DNA from: Advenella sp. S44
GTDB taxonomy: Bacteria; Pseudomonadota; Gammaproteobacteria; Burkholderiales; Burkholderiaceae_B
Direction of reading: 5' to 3'
Assembly (NCBI RefSeq): GCF_002810445.1
Contig: NZ_NEXS01000003.1
Span: forward strand, 806,001 to 870,000
DNA: 64,000 nt
Shown here: positions 1 to 8,513 of the stretch, piece by piece
Layout of the letters: the number at the start of each line of letters is the position of its first letter
How positions within the stretch are numbered: the stretch's first letter is position 1
Position numbers and translations under genes: made by a program
Notes under the pieces: model-generated
Seen by the model: the letters and a program-made list of their open reading frames with translations, nothing else
The model's database searches: none
What the model was told of the DNA's origin: nothing

Positions 1-295
1 AACCGAGTTCTGCCGCCAGGTTATGGAATCCTTGTATGGCGACAAGAGTGCGCAGATGGTGCGTGAAAATGTACAGGTCATGCCATCCGAAGATTTTTCC
101 TTCTTCCTGCGTGAACGGCCTGGCAGTTATGTGTTCCTGGGAAATGGCCAAGGCGATCATCGCGAGCCGGACCACGGCCTGGGTCCATGCATGCTGCATA
201 ATCCCAGCTACGATTTTAACGACAAGCTGATCCCTATCGGCGCCAGCTACTGGGTGCGCCTGACGGAAATGTATCTGGCGTCCGAGGTCGAATAA
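1..295 (+). CDS. M20-family amidohydrolase, C-terminal part
   Basis: The reading frame is open from the window edge (base 2) to a TAA at 293-295, so the true start lies upstream. The visible part has the C-terminal signature of M20 metallo-amidohydrolases of the hippurate hydrolase/aminoacylase type: a SEDFSFF segment, a GNG turn, then HNPSYDFND followed by IPIGASYW. In this family the His of HNP is a metal ligand, and the enzymes hydrolyse N-acyl amino acids in the cytoplasm. The exact substrate cannot be told from this fragment. A methionine codon at 23 is internal and not the start. The next gene begins 240 bases later and is functionally unrelated. Confidence 0.85.
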   Translation, partial: TEFCRQVMESLYGDKSAQMVRENVQVMPSEDFSFFLRERPGSYVFLGNGQGDHREPDHGLGPCMLHNPSYDFNDKLIPIGASYWVRLTEMYLASEVE

Positions 296-534
296 ACGCA
301 TGGCGATCCATTGTCGGGAAAAGGCAGCCATAACCGTAACGGGCGCAACCACAGTCGTAGCCACAATCACGATCCGTTCCTGAGAAATCGGAACGAGGCT
401 AGAGTCATCGATTCACAGAAGTCGATGCGTGATGACAAATCAGTGTCGTGATGATTTTGCCGGTCTGGCAGGATCGGATAATAAGCGTTAACATGGCTTT
501 CTGTTGTTTTGTATTTATTCTTGGGGCCGGTTTC

Positions 535-1254
535 ATGCGATTGCTGTTACGTTCGATCCTGTTTGTGGCTTTTTTCGCGGCGGGACACGTTGCCTTTGCC
601 GCCGGCCTTCAGGTGACTCCCATCGTGCTTGATATAAAGCAAGGCCAGAAGTCCGATGGCTTGTGGCTGACCAACACCTCAAGCGAGGCCATGGATGTAC
701 AGGTGCGGGTATTTGAATGGGAACAGAATAATAAAACCGATGTACTTCGGCCAACACCGGAATTCGTGGCCAGTCCTCCGATGACAAAAATCGCCAGCGG
801 AAACAAGCAATTTATTCGTTTGGTGAGGGTAGGTCAATCCCAAGCCCCCATTGAGCGCTCATATCGTATTGTTGTGGATGAATTGCCATTGGAAAACGCC
901 GCAGCCAAAGGCCTGACATTTGCGCTTCGCTACTCGATCCCGGTGTTTATACAGGGCAGCAGCAAACCCATACCGCCTGCACTGACGTGGCATTTGGAAT
1001 CTGGCCGACAAGGCGACGTGCTGTTGAGCATCCACAATTCGGGAACGACGCGTGCAAAACTCAGTGATTTGACATTCACAAGCGACAAAGGCCAAACTAT
1101 TTCTATCAATCAAGGCCTGTTTGGCTATGCGCTTGCCAATAGCGGCAGGCAGTGGACAATTTCAAAGAGCACGCGTGTCTTTTCTGGCGGAGGGACGTTC
1201 CAGGGGATAGTCAATGGCCAAGCGTCGACAGTTTCTGTTCCGGGCACGAGATAA
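535..1254 (+). CDS. Fimbrial periplasmic chaperone (PapD-like)
   Basis: A 239-residue exported protein. The hydrophobic N-terminus ending in HVAFAA is a Sec signal peptide, which is why I place the start at 535 rather than at earlier in-frame codons (448, 493). The mature part begins LQVTPIVLDI and has the immunoglobulin-like PapD chaperone pattern, with a second domain from about residue 145. Such chaperones bind pilin subunits in the periplasm by donor-strand complementation and deliver them to the usher. It is first of four genes in the order chaperone, SCPU pilin, usher, SCPU tip. The 200-base gap to the pilin gene suggests the pilin has its own promoter or processing site. A Csu-type archaic chaperone is the closest class, judged from the SCPU partners. 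Confidence 0.85.
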   Translation: MRLLLRSILFVAFFAAGHVAFAAGLQVTPIVLDIKQGQKSDGLWLTNTSSEAMDVQVRVFEWEQNNKTDVLRPTPEFVASPPMTKIASGNKQFIRLVRVGQSQAPIERSYRIVVDELPLENAAAKGLTFALRYSIPVFIQGSSKPIPPALTWHLESGRQGDVLLSIHNSGTTRAKLSDLTFTSDKGQTISINQGLFGYALANSGRQWTISKSTRVFSGGGTFQGIVNGQASTVSVPGTR

Positions 1255-1340
1255 CCCCTCAATCTCGGACACCCGACACAACGAGTTATGCGGAAATGCT
1301 GTTGCTAAAAGTAGCCAATTTGTAATATTTTCAATGTTAT

Positions 1341-1355
1341 GAAACAAATTGTTTC
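1341..1355. promoter_or_regulatory. Inverted repeat before the pilin gene
   Basis: GAAACAA and TTGTTTC form a perfect inverted repeat around a single A in a very AT-rich stretch (about 1310-1400), 103 bases before the pilin start. Its position fits an operator or a promoter-proximal site for separate expression of the major pilin. No regulator can be assigned. Confidence 0.35.
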
Positions 1356-1457
1356 TACAATGCTTGATTGAAATTATTACATTTGTTATTGTTGCTTACC
1401 GATGAAAGCAGCGGGCTTTTATCTTGAACGCAGCACTTACCTGTAATAGGAATAATA

Positions 1458-1985
1458 ATGAAAGCGAAAATGATGGTCGTGTGTTTGGGAGTGGCAGCTG
1501 GGTTGGTTTCGATGAACGTCCGGGCGGCAACAGATTCAACAACGTTTGATGTCACTATTTCCATCACTCCGTCTTGCAATATCAGTACCTCGGGCAATGG
1601 AGCGCCAACACTGGCTTTTGGTTCGCACGATTCGTTCCAGACCAATGTGACCGGTTCGACGAACCTGATTGTGACGTGTACCAATGGCGCAGACTATCAG
1701 CTTGGCCTCAATGAAGGACTCAATGCGGGCGCAGCGGGTGACGTGAATACGCGGCGCATGGTCGGCGTCAGTACCACGCCGGATAATACGACAGATTACG
1801 TGCCGTATCAGCTTTATCAGGATTCAAGCTTTGGCACGGTTTGGGGCAATACGCTGGATACGGACACCAAAGCGGCAACCGGAACTGGTGCCCAGGATAC
1901 CCATACGGTGTATGGTCAGGTTCCAAGCACCAATTTCACTGTTGGGAACTACCAGGATACGGTCACGGCCACGGTGACATTCTGA
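1458..1985 (+). CDS. Spore coat U (SCPU) domain pilin subunit
   Basis: A 175-residue secreted protein with a signal peptide ending near VRAA and one SCPU domain. The domain starts with a TFDVTISITPSCNIS strand, contains two cysteines (SCNIS and VTCTNG) probably joined by a disulfide, and ends in the strand pattern YQDTVTATVTF, which is typical of donor-strand-exchanged pilins. A GGAAT ribosome site precedes the ATG. By analogy with CsuA/B of archaic chaperone-usher pili it is likely the main structural subunit, because it is a single-domain protein placed between chaperone and usher. It shares the C-terminal pattern with the second domain of the downstream tip protein. Confidence 0.85.
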   Translation: MKAKMMVVCLGVAAGLVSMNVRAATDSTTFDVTISITPSCNISTSGNGAPTLAFGSHDSFQTNVTGSTNLIVTCTNGADYQLGLNEGLNAGAAGDVNTRRMVGVSTTPDNTTDYVPYQLYQDSSFGTVWGNTLDTDTKAATGTGAQDTHTVYGQVPSTNFTVGNYQDTVTATVTF

Positions 1986-2020
1986 TTGTTTGTTGAATCA
2001 TAGGTCTTAGGAATACCACT

Positions 2021-2038
2021 ATGATTGCGAATGATTGA
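2021..2038 (+). other. Five-codon leader overlapping the usher start
   Basis: An ATG with a good AGGA spaced 8 bases upstream opens a frame of five codons ending in TGA at 2036-2038. The usher ATG at 2031 lies inside it in another frame. It may be a leader for translational coupling, or the mark of a small frameshift at the usher's true start. Confidence 0.4.
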
Positions 2039-4388
2039 ATGGGCAACACGGGGAAAGCTAACTGCGTTGTTGACGACGATATGCTGTATGCTGGCCGATT
2101 CGGCCGGTGCCCAGTATATCCCGCCCCCTGACCGGTACAGCAGCGGCGCGGCGAGCCATGAAGCGCAATTTAACACGGTTTATCTTGACGTCTCGCTTAA
2201 CGGCAATCCAGTCGGCAACCTGACTCCGTTCATTGAAAAAAACGGCAAGCTGTCTGCAAGCCCAAGTGTCTTGCGCAGCTTGGGTTTTCGCGTGCCTGAA
2301 GCCGCTGCTGCGCCGATTGCGCTCGATGAAATGGAATCGCTTGTCTATCGTTACAATCAGCAGGTACAGCAAATTTCGATGACCGTTCCACTGGACGAGC
2401 TCGATTGGGAGGCGACGCAACTGACCAATGAAACCTCTGCTGATATCGATGTTTCCTCGGGCACTGGACTACTGTTCAATTATGATATCTACGCATGGTA
2501 TTCAAGCAGTCGATATAAGTCGGTCAGCGCTTTTTCCGAATTACGATTCTTCAGTCCACTTGGTGTCGTGAGCAGCACGGCGCTATTTAAAAGGGAAACC
2601 GGCTTTGTACAAGGCCGTTGGCAGAGCGAGGCGGTGCGCCTGGACACGCAGTGGGAAACGTCCTGGCCGGCCAGCGCGATTAGCTTGCGTCTGGGCGATA
2701 CGCATACTGCGACGCTGCCGTGGTCTCGTGCAACCCGTATTGGCGGTATTCAAGTGAGCCGCAATTTTGCGCTCAAGCCTTATTTCTCGACAGCGCCCTT
2801 GCCATCATTCCTTGGATCGGCCGATATTCCGTCAAACGCCGAACTGTATGTCAATGGCATCAAGCAATTTGAAGAACAGGTGCCTGCTGGGCCATTTAAT
2901 ATCCAGACCATGCCATATATCAGTGGCGCAGGCAACGCGACGCTAGTGTTGACAGACGCAATGGGCAAGCAGCGGGCCGTAGAACTGCCCTTTTACAATA
3001 GCACGTCCTTACTGAAAAAAGGGCTGGCAGACTGGTCCGTCGAGGCTGGTTATGTACGCCAGGCGTACGGCATTAAATCCTTCGATTACGGTCATGATCC
3101 GATGTATTCCGGTTCAATTCGCTATGGGATGACCAATGCGATTACCGCTGAAGCGCATGCAGAAAGCACGAAAAAACTGATCAACTACGGCGCAGGCTTT
3201 AACGCGAGACTCGGCCGATTCGGCGTGATGTCCGGTTCCTACGCCAGCAGCACGCACGATAATGTCAAAGGCAATATGTATGGATGGGCGTACCAATGGC
3301 AGGGAAGTCGCTTTCATATAAGCGCAGATCTGAAGAAAGCCCAAAAAACCTATCGTGATGTCGCCTCCTTGTACGGTTCGGAAGTGCCCGAGCGCAACCG
3401 TATTTTGTCGACCGGAATCAACATGGATACATGGGGGCAATTGGGCGTCAGTTACATTAACCTCAAGTACTACGGGCAACCAGCAGATAAATATCTGAAT
3501 ATGTACTGGAGCAAGCAGCTGAATGACACCGTCAATATCGCCCTCAATTACAACAAGGATTTGTCGAGCTCGGGTCGCCAGACATTATTTCTGGGCGTCT
3601 CCTTCAATTTTGACCGGCGCTACTCGGCCTACGTATCGGCAACGGCGCTGAACGATACAAATCGCTATTCGGCCAGTCTGTTCCGGCGTTCTGAAGACGA
3701 TGAAGGGTTGTCCTGGATGATTCAGTCGCAATACGAAAGGCATGCTGCGGGACTCTATGCCAGTGCAAATTATCGAGGTCGCTATGGCGAGTACTCAGCA
3801 GGTGTGCAGAGTGACCGGGGCAATAGCGCGGCCTACGCCAACACCACCGGTTCGCTGGTCCTGATGTCAGGCGGCGTATTTGCCAGCCGCCAGATCCAGG
3901 ACGGTTTCGCTGTCGTATCGACCAATGGAGTCAGGGATGTGCCGGTGCAACTGGAAAATCGCAATTATGGTACAACCAATAACAGCGGTTTGCTGATCGT
4001 GACTCCCTTGAACGCGTATCAGAAGAATCGAATCTCGATTGATCCTGCCGCGCTGCCGGCCAATATGATGATTGACAAAGTTGATACGACGGTTGCGCCA
4101 GAAAGAGGATCAGGCACTCGCGTGCTTTTCAAAATTGCGCCGGCCCGCGCTGCTACCGTGATACTGCACGATCGTGAGGGTCAGCCGCTGCCGCTGGGAA
4201 CCCCGGTGCGACTTAACGACAGTGCGGACGCTGTCGTGGGCTACGATGGCATCGTCTATCTGGAACAGTTGCAGTCCCAAAACATGGCTACCGCAACGCC
4301 CGCATCCGGACAATGCCAGGTCCGGTTTGATTACACCGATGCCGAAGAGACAATACCGCGCCTCGGGCCTTTGGTATGTGAGGAGTAA
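2031..4388 (+). CDS. Fimbrial outer membrane usher
   Basis: About 785 residues with a signal peptide ending near SAGAQ, an N-terminal chaperone-binding domain (VYLDVSLNGN), a long 24-strand pore region, a plug segment and C-terminal domains ending in CQVRFDYTD. It matches the FimD/PapC usher family in the shorter form seen with SCPU pilins. Ushers sit in the outer membrane and polymerise subunits brought by the chaperone. The start is uncertain: a well-placed AGGA (about 2009-2012) leads to an ATG at 2021 that is out of frame and stops after five codons at 2038. The usher frame can begin at ATG 2031, inside that short frame, or at TTG 2025. The stop is 5 bases before the next gene. Confidence 0.87.
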   Translation: MIEWATRGKLTALLTTICCMLADSAGAQYIPPPDRYSSGAASHEAQFNTVYLDVSLNGNPVGNLTPFIEKNGKLSASPSVLRSLGFRVPEAAAAPIALDEMESLVYRYNQQVQQISMTVPLDELDWEATQLTNETSADIDVSSGTGLLFNYDIYAWYSSSRYKSVSAFSELRFFSPLGVVSSTALFKRETGFVQGRWQSEAVRLDTQWETSWPASAISLRLGDTHTATLPWSRATRIGGIQVSRNFALKPYFSTAPLPSFLGSADIPSNAELYVNGIKQFEEQVPAGPFNIQTMPYISGAGNATLVLTDAMGKQRAVELPFYNSTSLLKKGLADWSVEAGYVRQAYGIKSFDYGHDPMYSGSIRYGMTNAITAEAHAESTKKLINYGAGFNARLGRFGVMSGSYASSTHDNVKGNMYGWAYQWQGSRFHISADLKKAQKTYRDVASLYGSEVPERNRILSTGINMDTWGQLGVSYINLKYYGQPADKYLNMYWSKQLNDTVNIALNYNKDLSSSGRQTLFLGVSFNFDRRYSAYVSATALNDTNRYSASLFRRSEDDEGLSWMIQSQYERHAAGLYASANYRGRYGEYSAGVQSDRGNSAAYANTTGSLVLMSGGVFASRQIQDGFAVVSTNGVRDVPVQLENRNYGTTNNSGLLIVTPLNAYQKNRISIDPAALPANMMIDKVDTTVAPERGSGTRVLFKIAPARAATVILHDREGQPLPLGTPVRLNDSADAVVGYDGIVYLEQLQSQNMATATPASGQCQVRFDYTDAEETIPRLGPLVCEE

Positions 4389-4393
4389 AACTG

Positions 4394-5377
4394 ATGCGTC
4401 CGCTCAAATTGATCTTCTTATCATTTTTCTTTATCGCGGCTTCAATGTTTGCCTCCGAAAGGGCGCATGCTGCCTGTACAGCCAATGTCACGGCGGTCAA
4501 TTTCGGCATGATAAATCCCGTGTCTTCGGGTGCGATAGACGTGAGCGCGACAGTCAGTTATTCCTGTTCCTCGCTAATTTCCCTGTTGAGCTACATAAAA
4601 GTCTGTATCGAAATTGCCCCGGGGGCCCCAAACACAGATCCGGGCAATCGTGTGTTGACGCATAGTTCCATTGAAACCGAAAAGTTGTCCTATAACGTCT
4701 ATTCAGACCCGGCTCGGACAATCGTGTTTGGAAATACCTATACAGGGGGTAGCCCTGCAGCGGTGACGAAAACTTATGGACCATACACACTTGGACTTCT
4801 TGCAACCGCACGCGACACGCAAACCGTTTATGGCCGTATTTCAGCGGCCAATCCGTTCATGCAGCGTAGCGTCGGACAGTACAGTGCCACGCTGCCCATT
4901 ACCGTGAAGATGGCGCTGGTCTCTGCCGCGGGCCTGAGTCCATGTCTGGATCTGTCTCCTGCAAATATTTCATTGCCGGTTTCTGCTACTTTGATCAGCG
5001 CCTGCAGGATCAGCGCCCAGCCATTGAACTTTGGAATTCATCCGAGTAACTTTACGAGGAACATTACATCGACCTCAACGATTACGTCTTCGTGCACCAA
5101 AGGAACACCCTATCAAATCGGACTGAATAACGGTTTGCATGCGATTGGTAATCAGCGACGAATGAAAGCTGGCGATGGCGCGTTTATTAATTACGAGTTG
5201 TACAAGGATGCCAGCCATTCGCAGCGCTGGGGCTCGGCGCTCAATACAGCGGAAACGCTTGCGGGCGTAGCTACTGGCGTAGCGCAGAACGCCTCGGTCT
5301 ATGGCGCCGTAGTGCCCCAGGCCGGATTAAAGGCGGCAGATTATAAAGACACGATCACAGTCACCATTACGTATTAA
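4394..5377 (+). CDS. Two-domain SCPU protein, probable fimbrial tip subunit
   Basis: A 327-residue secreted protein with a signal peptide ending at AHAA, then two consecutive SCPU domains: about residues 27-170 (CTANVTAVNFG start, Cys pairs) and about 200-327 (CRISAQPLNFG start, ending YKDTITVTITY). In archaic Csu-type systems the two-domain subunit (CsuE) sits at the tip and mediates attachment, so a tip adhesin role is inferred. It starts 5 bases after the usher stop, so the two are surely cotranscribed. The gene is followed by a hairpin terminator, which closes the operon. Confidence 0.82.
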   Translation: MRPLKLIFLSFFFIAASMFASERAHAACTANVTAVNFGMINPVSSGAIDVSATVSYSCSSLISLLSYIKVCIEIAPGAPNTDPGNRVLTHSSIETEKLSYNVYSDPARTIVFGNTYTGGSPAAVTKTYGPYTLGLLATARDTQTVYGRISAANPFMQRSVGQYSATLPITVKMALVSAAGLSPCLDLSPANISLPVSATLISACRISAQPLNFGIHPSNFTRNITSTSTITSSCTKGTPYQIGLNNGLHAIGNQRRMKAGDGAFINYELYKDASHSQRWGSALNTAETLAGVATGVAQNASVYGAVVPQAGLKAADYKDTITVTITY

Positions 5378-5470
5378 AGGCAGAAAGGTTGCAAGCGCCG
5401 CGGCCTCACAGAAGGGGCGGAATGGCACCGGCTGATACGGCGAAGTTGGATCGCCGTGGCACGACGGAAC

Positions 5471-5509
5471 GCGAATGCGTCGATGAATAGATCGATCGCA
5501 TTCGCTTTT
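5471..5509 (+). terminator. Rho-independent terminator of the fimbria operon
   Basis: GCGAATGCG at 5471-5479 pairs perfectly with CGCATTCGC at 5497-5505, extended by an inner TCGAT/ATCGA pairing with a one-base bulge, and is followed by TTTT. The T run lies on the plus-strand side, so it ends the rightward fimbrial transcript. The convergent peptidase gene ends 15 bases further on. Confidence 0.75.
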
Positions 5510-5523
5510 GTGGTCCAACGCTG

Positions 5524-6795
5524 CTATTTAATAGCGCCGTATTTTTTCAGGATTTCAACTGTCTTGTCGATTGGCAGGGCTTCAACGGTGCGGCCGTCTC
5601 TTCCCGTGATCGTTGTTGCCTTGAGCAGTGAATTGTAAATGGCTTCCTCGGTCGCTTCTACTGTAGCGAGAAAGAGCGGCGACATGGCATTATTACCCAG
5701 CACTTTCGTTTCCCGTACTGCATCGGACGAGTTGATCCGGCTTTCAGGTGCGGTGCTAAACGCAATGACGTAATCACCACTGCCATTGGTCGCTGGCGAT
5801 CCAGTGCGTGCCAGGCCCAGCATGGCTCTGTTAGCCAGTCGTTCCAGGTTTCTGCTACCGAGCGGCGCGTCGGTGGCAACAATCATCATGATGGATCCAT
5901 CAGCACGATCGCTGACGTGATCGAGCTGGATCGGATCGTTTGCCGATAGCTTCAGCGCGTCTTTGCCGGCATTTGCGCTAACCTCTTTGCCTTCGATGGC
6001 TTCTTTCAAATAGTATCGCCCCAATTCTTTTCCTACCGGCGCACCATTCATGGTAAGCACGCCTCCGAAATTAGTTTGTACCAGCACGCCGACGGTATAA
6101 CCTCCGGCGCTTTCAGGCACAACACGAGACGATGTTCCGATACCGCCCTTGAATCCGAATGCTTCTGTGCCGGTGCCTGCGCCCACGGCGCCTTCCTCGA
6201 CGGGACCGGTACTGGCTGACTTCAATGCTGCGAATACTTCATCCTGGCCGACGTGGCGGCCGCGAAGATCATTAAGCTGGCCATCATTGGTTTCACCGAC
6301 CACCGCATTGATCGATCGTACGTCCTCGTTTCCTGGCAGCGCTAGCATCCAGTCCAGCAAGGCGTCAGCCACCCGGGGTACGTTGAGAGTGCCCGTCAAT
6401 AGAATGGGGGTTTCAATCTCACCAAGCTCTTTTATTTGGGTAGAGCCCATCAGTTTGCCAAAACCGTTTCCAATGTGCACAGCCGCAGCGACTTTTTCCT
6501 TGAAGAGGTTGCCAGCGTGAGGCAATATCGCCGTGACGCCGGTGCGTATATTGTCGCCTTTATTGAGCGTAGTCTGCCCCACTTGAACGCCTTTGACATC
6601 GGTAATGGCATTCAGTTCTCCCGGTGACAGGACACCGCTGACCAAGCCGATATCTCGTGCTCTGGGGCGGGCATTGTTGTCCTGCGCATGGTCCTGGTCA
6701 GCCTGCGCCACGTCGGCGGCAACAGCCGGTCCCTGGACACACAAAAACGTCATGGCTAACATCGCTGAAAGTAACTTTGGTGCTGCACATCGCAC
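5524..6795 (-). CDS. P1-family (DmpA/S58) aminopeptidase, exported
   Basis: A 423-residue protein with a GTG start at 6795, chosen because CAGGAG stands 6 bases before it; a nearby ATG is out of frame. Residues 1-27 form a signal peptide (PAVAA). The body matches the DmpA/BapA L-aminopeptidase/D-amidase family: GELNAITDV near the start, GAVGAGTGT at about 203-210, and DGSIMMIVATDAPL. In DmpA a Gly-Ser bond is autocleaved and the new N-terminal Ser is the nucleophile; here that bond would be Gly300-Ser301. Family members cleave N-terminal residues from small or unusual peptides; a periplasmic site is inferred from the signal. It stands alone, convergent with the fimbria operon. Confidence 0.88.
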   Translation of the reverse strand: MRCAAPKLLSAMLAMTFLCVQGPAVAADVAQADQDHAQDNNARPRARDIGLVSGVLSPGELNAITDVKGVQVGQTTLNKGDNIRTGVTAILPHAGNLFKEKVAAAVHIGNGFGKLMGSTQIKELGEIETPILLTGTLNVPRVADALLDWMLALPGNEDVRSINAVVGETNDGQLNDLRGRHVGQDEVFAALKSASTGPVEEGAVGAGTGTEAFGFKGGIGTSSRVVPESAGGYTVGVLVQTNFGGVLTMNGAPVGKELGRYYLKEAIEGKEVSANAGKDALKLSANDPIQLDHVSDRADGSIMMIVATDAPLGSRNLERLANRAMLGLARTGSPATNGSGDYVIAFSTAPESRINSSDAVRETKVLGNNAMSPLFLATVEATEEAIYNSLLKATTITGRDGRTVEALPIDKTVEILKKYGAIK

Positions 6796-7800
6796 GGCAA
6801 TCTCCTGAAAAATTATTGATTTAAATTGAAGTCAAACCTACAGGGCCAAAACGCGGAGTGTGTGCGCGTTCTTACGCGTCATGCTCGCGACAGACCTGTA
6901 GGTATGTGAACGGACCGATGTCGGCCTTGGTTCACCATTGCCGATCGTTGTCGGCTCTGATATGCGCTTTCGATACGCACTTTTGTTGCACCTTTCCCGG
7001 CCGCCATGAAAACACCGACTTCATGACCCCCTGCAACACAGTCTTGCAATACTGGCCGAGCCGCATTGAAAGTCTCCCGCGACAGGTGAGGGTGAGTTGG
7101 GTTTTCTTGCAGTCGCAAATAACGGGATGGGGGCCAGTGCGAGTTCGCGCCTGCGATGACAATACGCTTCCTTTGCGATCTGATATAACGGTGAGCCGAC
7201 AGTTTGATGTGGCGCTAAACTGACGTTGACCCCCATCATTTAGAAGCCTCATAAAGATCTAAAAGGCGCGGCCTTGCTGAAAAGATTATACGTGATCCTA
7301 TTGCAATTGAAATAAATTTCTTCAGTCACTTATTCTTTGCTTTTGCGATAGCTGACAAGCCGGGCCCCGGGTTATGAGTTTGATGCGCAGAGCAAATGAA
7401 TAAAAGCATGAGTGGGCTGGTGTGTCCGCTCAGCGCATAGTTCAAGCAGGCTTCAAAAGTGAGGATAGCGCAACGACAAACGAGTCAAACGCAAGCCACC
7501 CGGACTAGGGACAAAATCTTGAAAGTAACGCCAATGGCGAGACTGACCGGAAGAGCAACAGCAAGACCAGGAGTAGAGCAAAAACAGAGCGTGTGCAATG
7601 CCAGAGCAAAGCCGGAGCAAGAACAATAGAAAGAGTGGTGGCCCGTCATGCTCGCAGGAGGCTCGCACATCACGAACGTTATTGGAAAGAACTTTCGGTT
7701 TTTTTGCGAGCGGGTTTTCAGGTTCGATAAGCGTTTGCAACTCAACACATTTAATTGTTTTTCATTCAGTCTTACGGAAAAATTGGGGTATACCCCGTCG
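6796..7800. other. 1-kb stretch without a convincing gene
   Basis: Open frames exist on both strands but none has a good ribosome site, family resemblance or plausible composition. About 7540-7640 is rich in AGAGCAA/AGCAAGAAC-type short direct repeats. AAGGC-GCG-GCCTT around 7262-7275 is a weak hairpin. The right edge becomes very AT-rich and leads into the operators of the next gene. Confidence 0.5.
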
Positions 7801-7851
7801 TTGAAAATTTCAAATAAGTATATTATTCATGAAAATGAAAATTTCATTTTC
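7801..7851. promoter_or_regulatory. Duplicated operator before the XRE-cupin regulator
   Basis: Two inverted repeats share the core TGAAAATTTCA: TTGAAA-A-TTTCAA at 7801-7813 and the longer GAAAATGAAA-A-TTTCATTTTC at 7831-7851. Their centres are 34 bases apart, about three helical turns, and the second ends 20 bases before the regulator's start codon. This geometry suits cooperative binding by a dimeric HTH repressor, so autoregulation by the downstream gene is the natural inference. Confidence 0.65.
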
Positions 7852-7871
7852 AATATAAATGGACACTGCGG

Positions 7872-8504
7872 ATGAAGACCATAGAAAGTGCAACGCCGCC
7901 GCCTGGTGCCCGTTTCACAGGAAAAATCGTGTCATTCGTCGATTTCTGGCTAGGACAGCAATTGCGGGAAATCAGGCGTGAACAAAATCTTTCCCTGGAA
8001 CAGGTCGCACGCCGGGCAGATATATCAATTGGTTCGCTCAGCCAGATCGAACGCGGCATGACTTCGCCAACGGTCAATATGCTGAACCGCATCTCGGGCG
8101 CGTTGAATATTTCGCTGGGCGATTTGCTGAGTAATTCTGAATATTCTGATGAACAGACCGATGGCTGGATAGCCCGGGCCACCTCGCACAAGCAGGTGGT
8201 AATGAAAGACAAGAAGATCATAAAAAAAATCATCACGCCGTCGCGCTGCCGTTCAGTGGATTTGTACCAGGCCATTATCCAGCCCGGCGGCAGCTCGGGT
8301 GATGAATGGATTACGACGCGTAGCGGCGAGATCAGCGGGCTGGTGATCTACGGGCAATTGCAGTTGTGGTTTGACAAGCGTTATGTGAGGCTTGAGCAGA
8401 ATGATACGTTTTGCTATACGAGCGAAATGCCACGCAAGTGGAACAATCCAACCGATCAGGACACATGTGTGCTGTGGGTTATTACCAAACCCGAAAGGGA
8501 CTAG
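7872..8504 (+). CDS. XRE-family regulator with C-terminal cupin domain
   Basis: A 210-residue protein. Residues about 27-82 are a classical XRE helix-turn-helix (LREIRREQNLSLEQVARRAD, then SIGSLSQIERG), and the C-terminal half is a cupin (about 130-205, ending DQDTCVLWV). This is the PuuR/SutR architecture, in which the cupin senses a small metabolite and HTH binding represses a linked catabolic operon. It stands first, 9 bases before a receptor gene, and directly behind two palindromes that are likely its operators. Its ligand is probably the transported compound or an oxidation product of it; that is inference. Confidence 0.85.
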   Translation: MKTIESATPPPGARFTGKIVSFVDFWLGQQLREIRREQNLSLEQVARRADISIGSLSQIERGMTSPTVNMLNRISGALNISLGDLLSNSEYSDEQTDGWIARATSHKQVVMKDKKIIKKIITPSRCRSVDLYQAIIQPGGSSGDEWITTRSGEISGLVIYGQLQLWFDKRYVRLEQNDTFCYTSEMPRKWNNPTDQDTCVLWVITKPERD

Positions 8505-8513
8505 GAGAACTTC

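Noticed and set aside
375-395. CGTTCC-N9-GGAACG hairpin after the M20 gene
   Set aside because: Short stem, long loop and no T run; not convincing as a terminator.
6858-7252. Open frames on both strands in the gap before the XRE gene
   Set aside because: No family likeness, no ribosome site, and frames overlap on both strands, as expected by chance in GC-rich DNA.
7453-7748. Minus-strand open frames of 87-95 codons
   Set aside because: They lie in DNA with short direct repeats, have unlikely composition, mutually overlap and lack ribosome sites.
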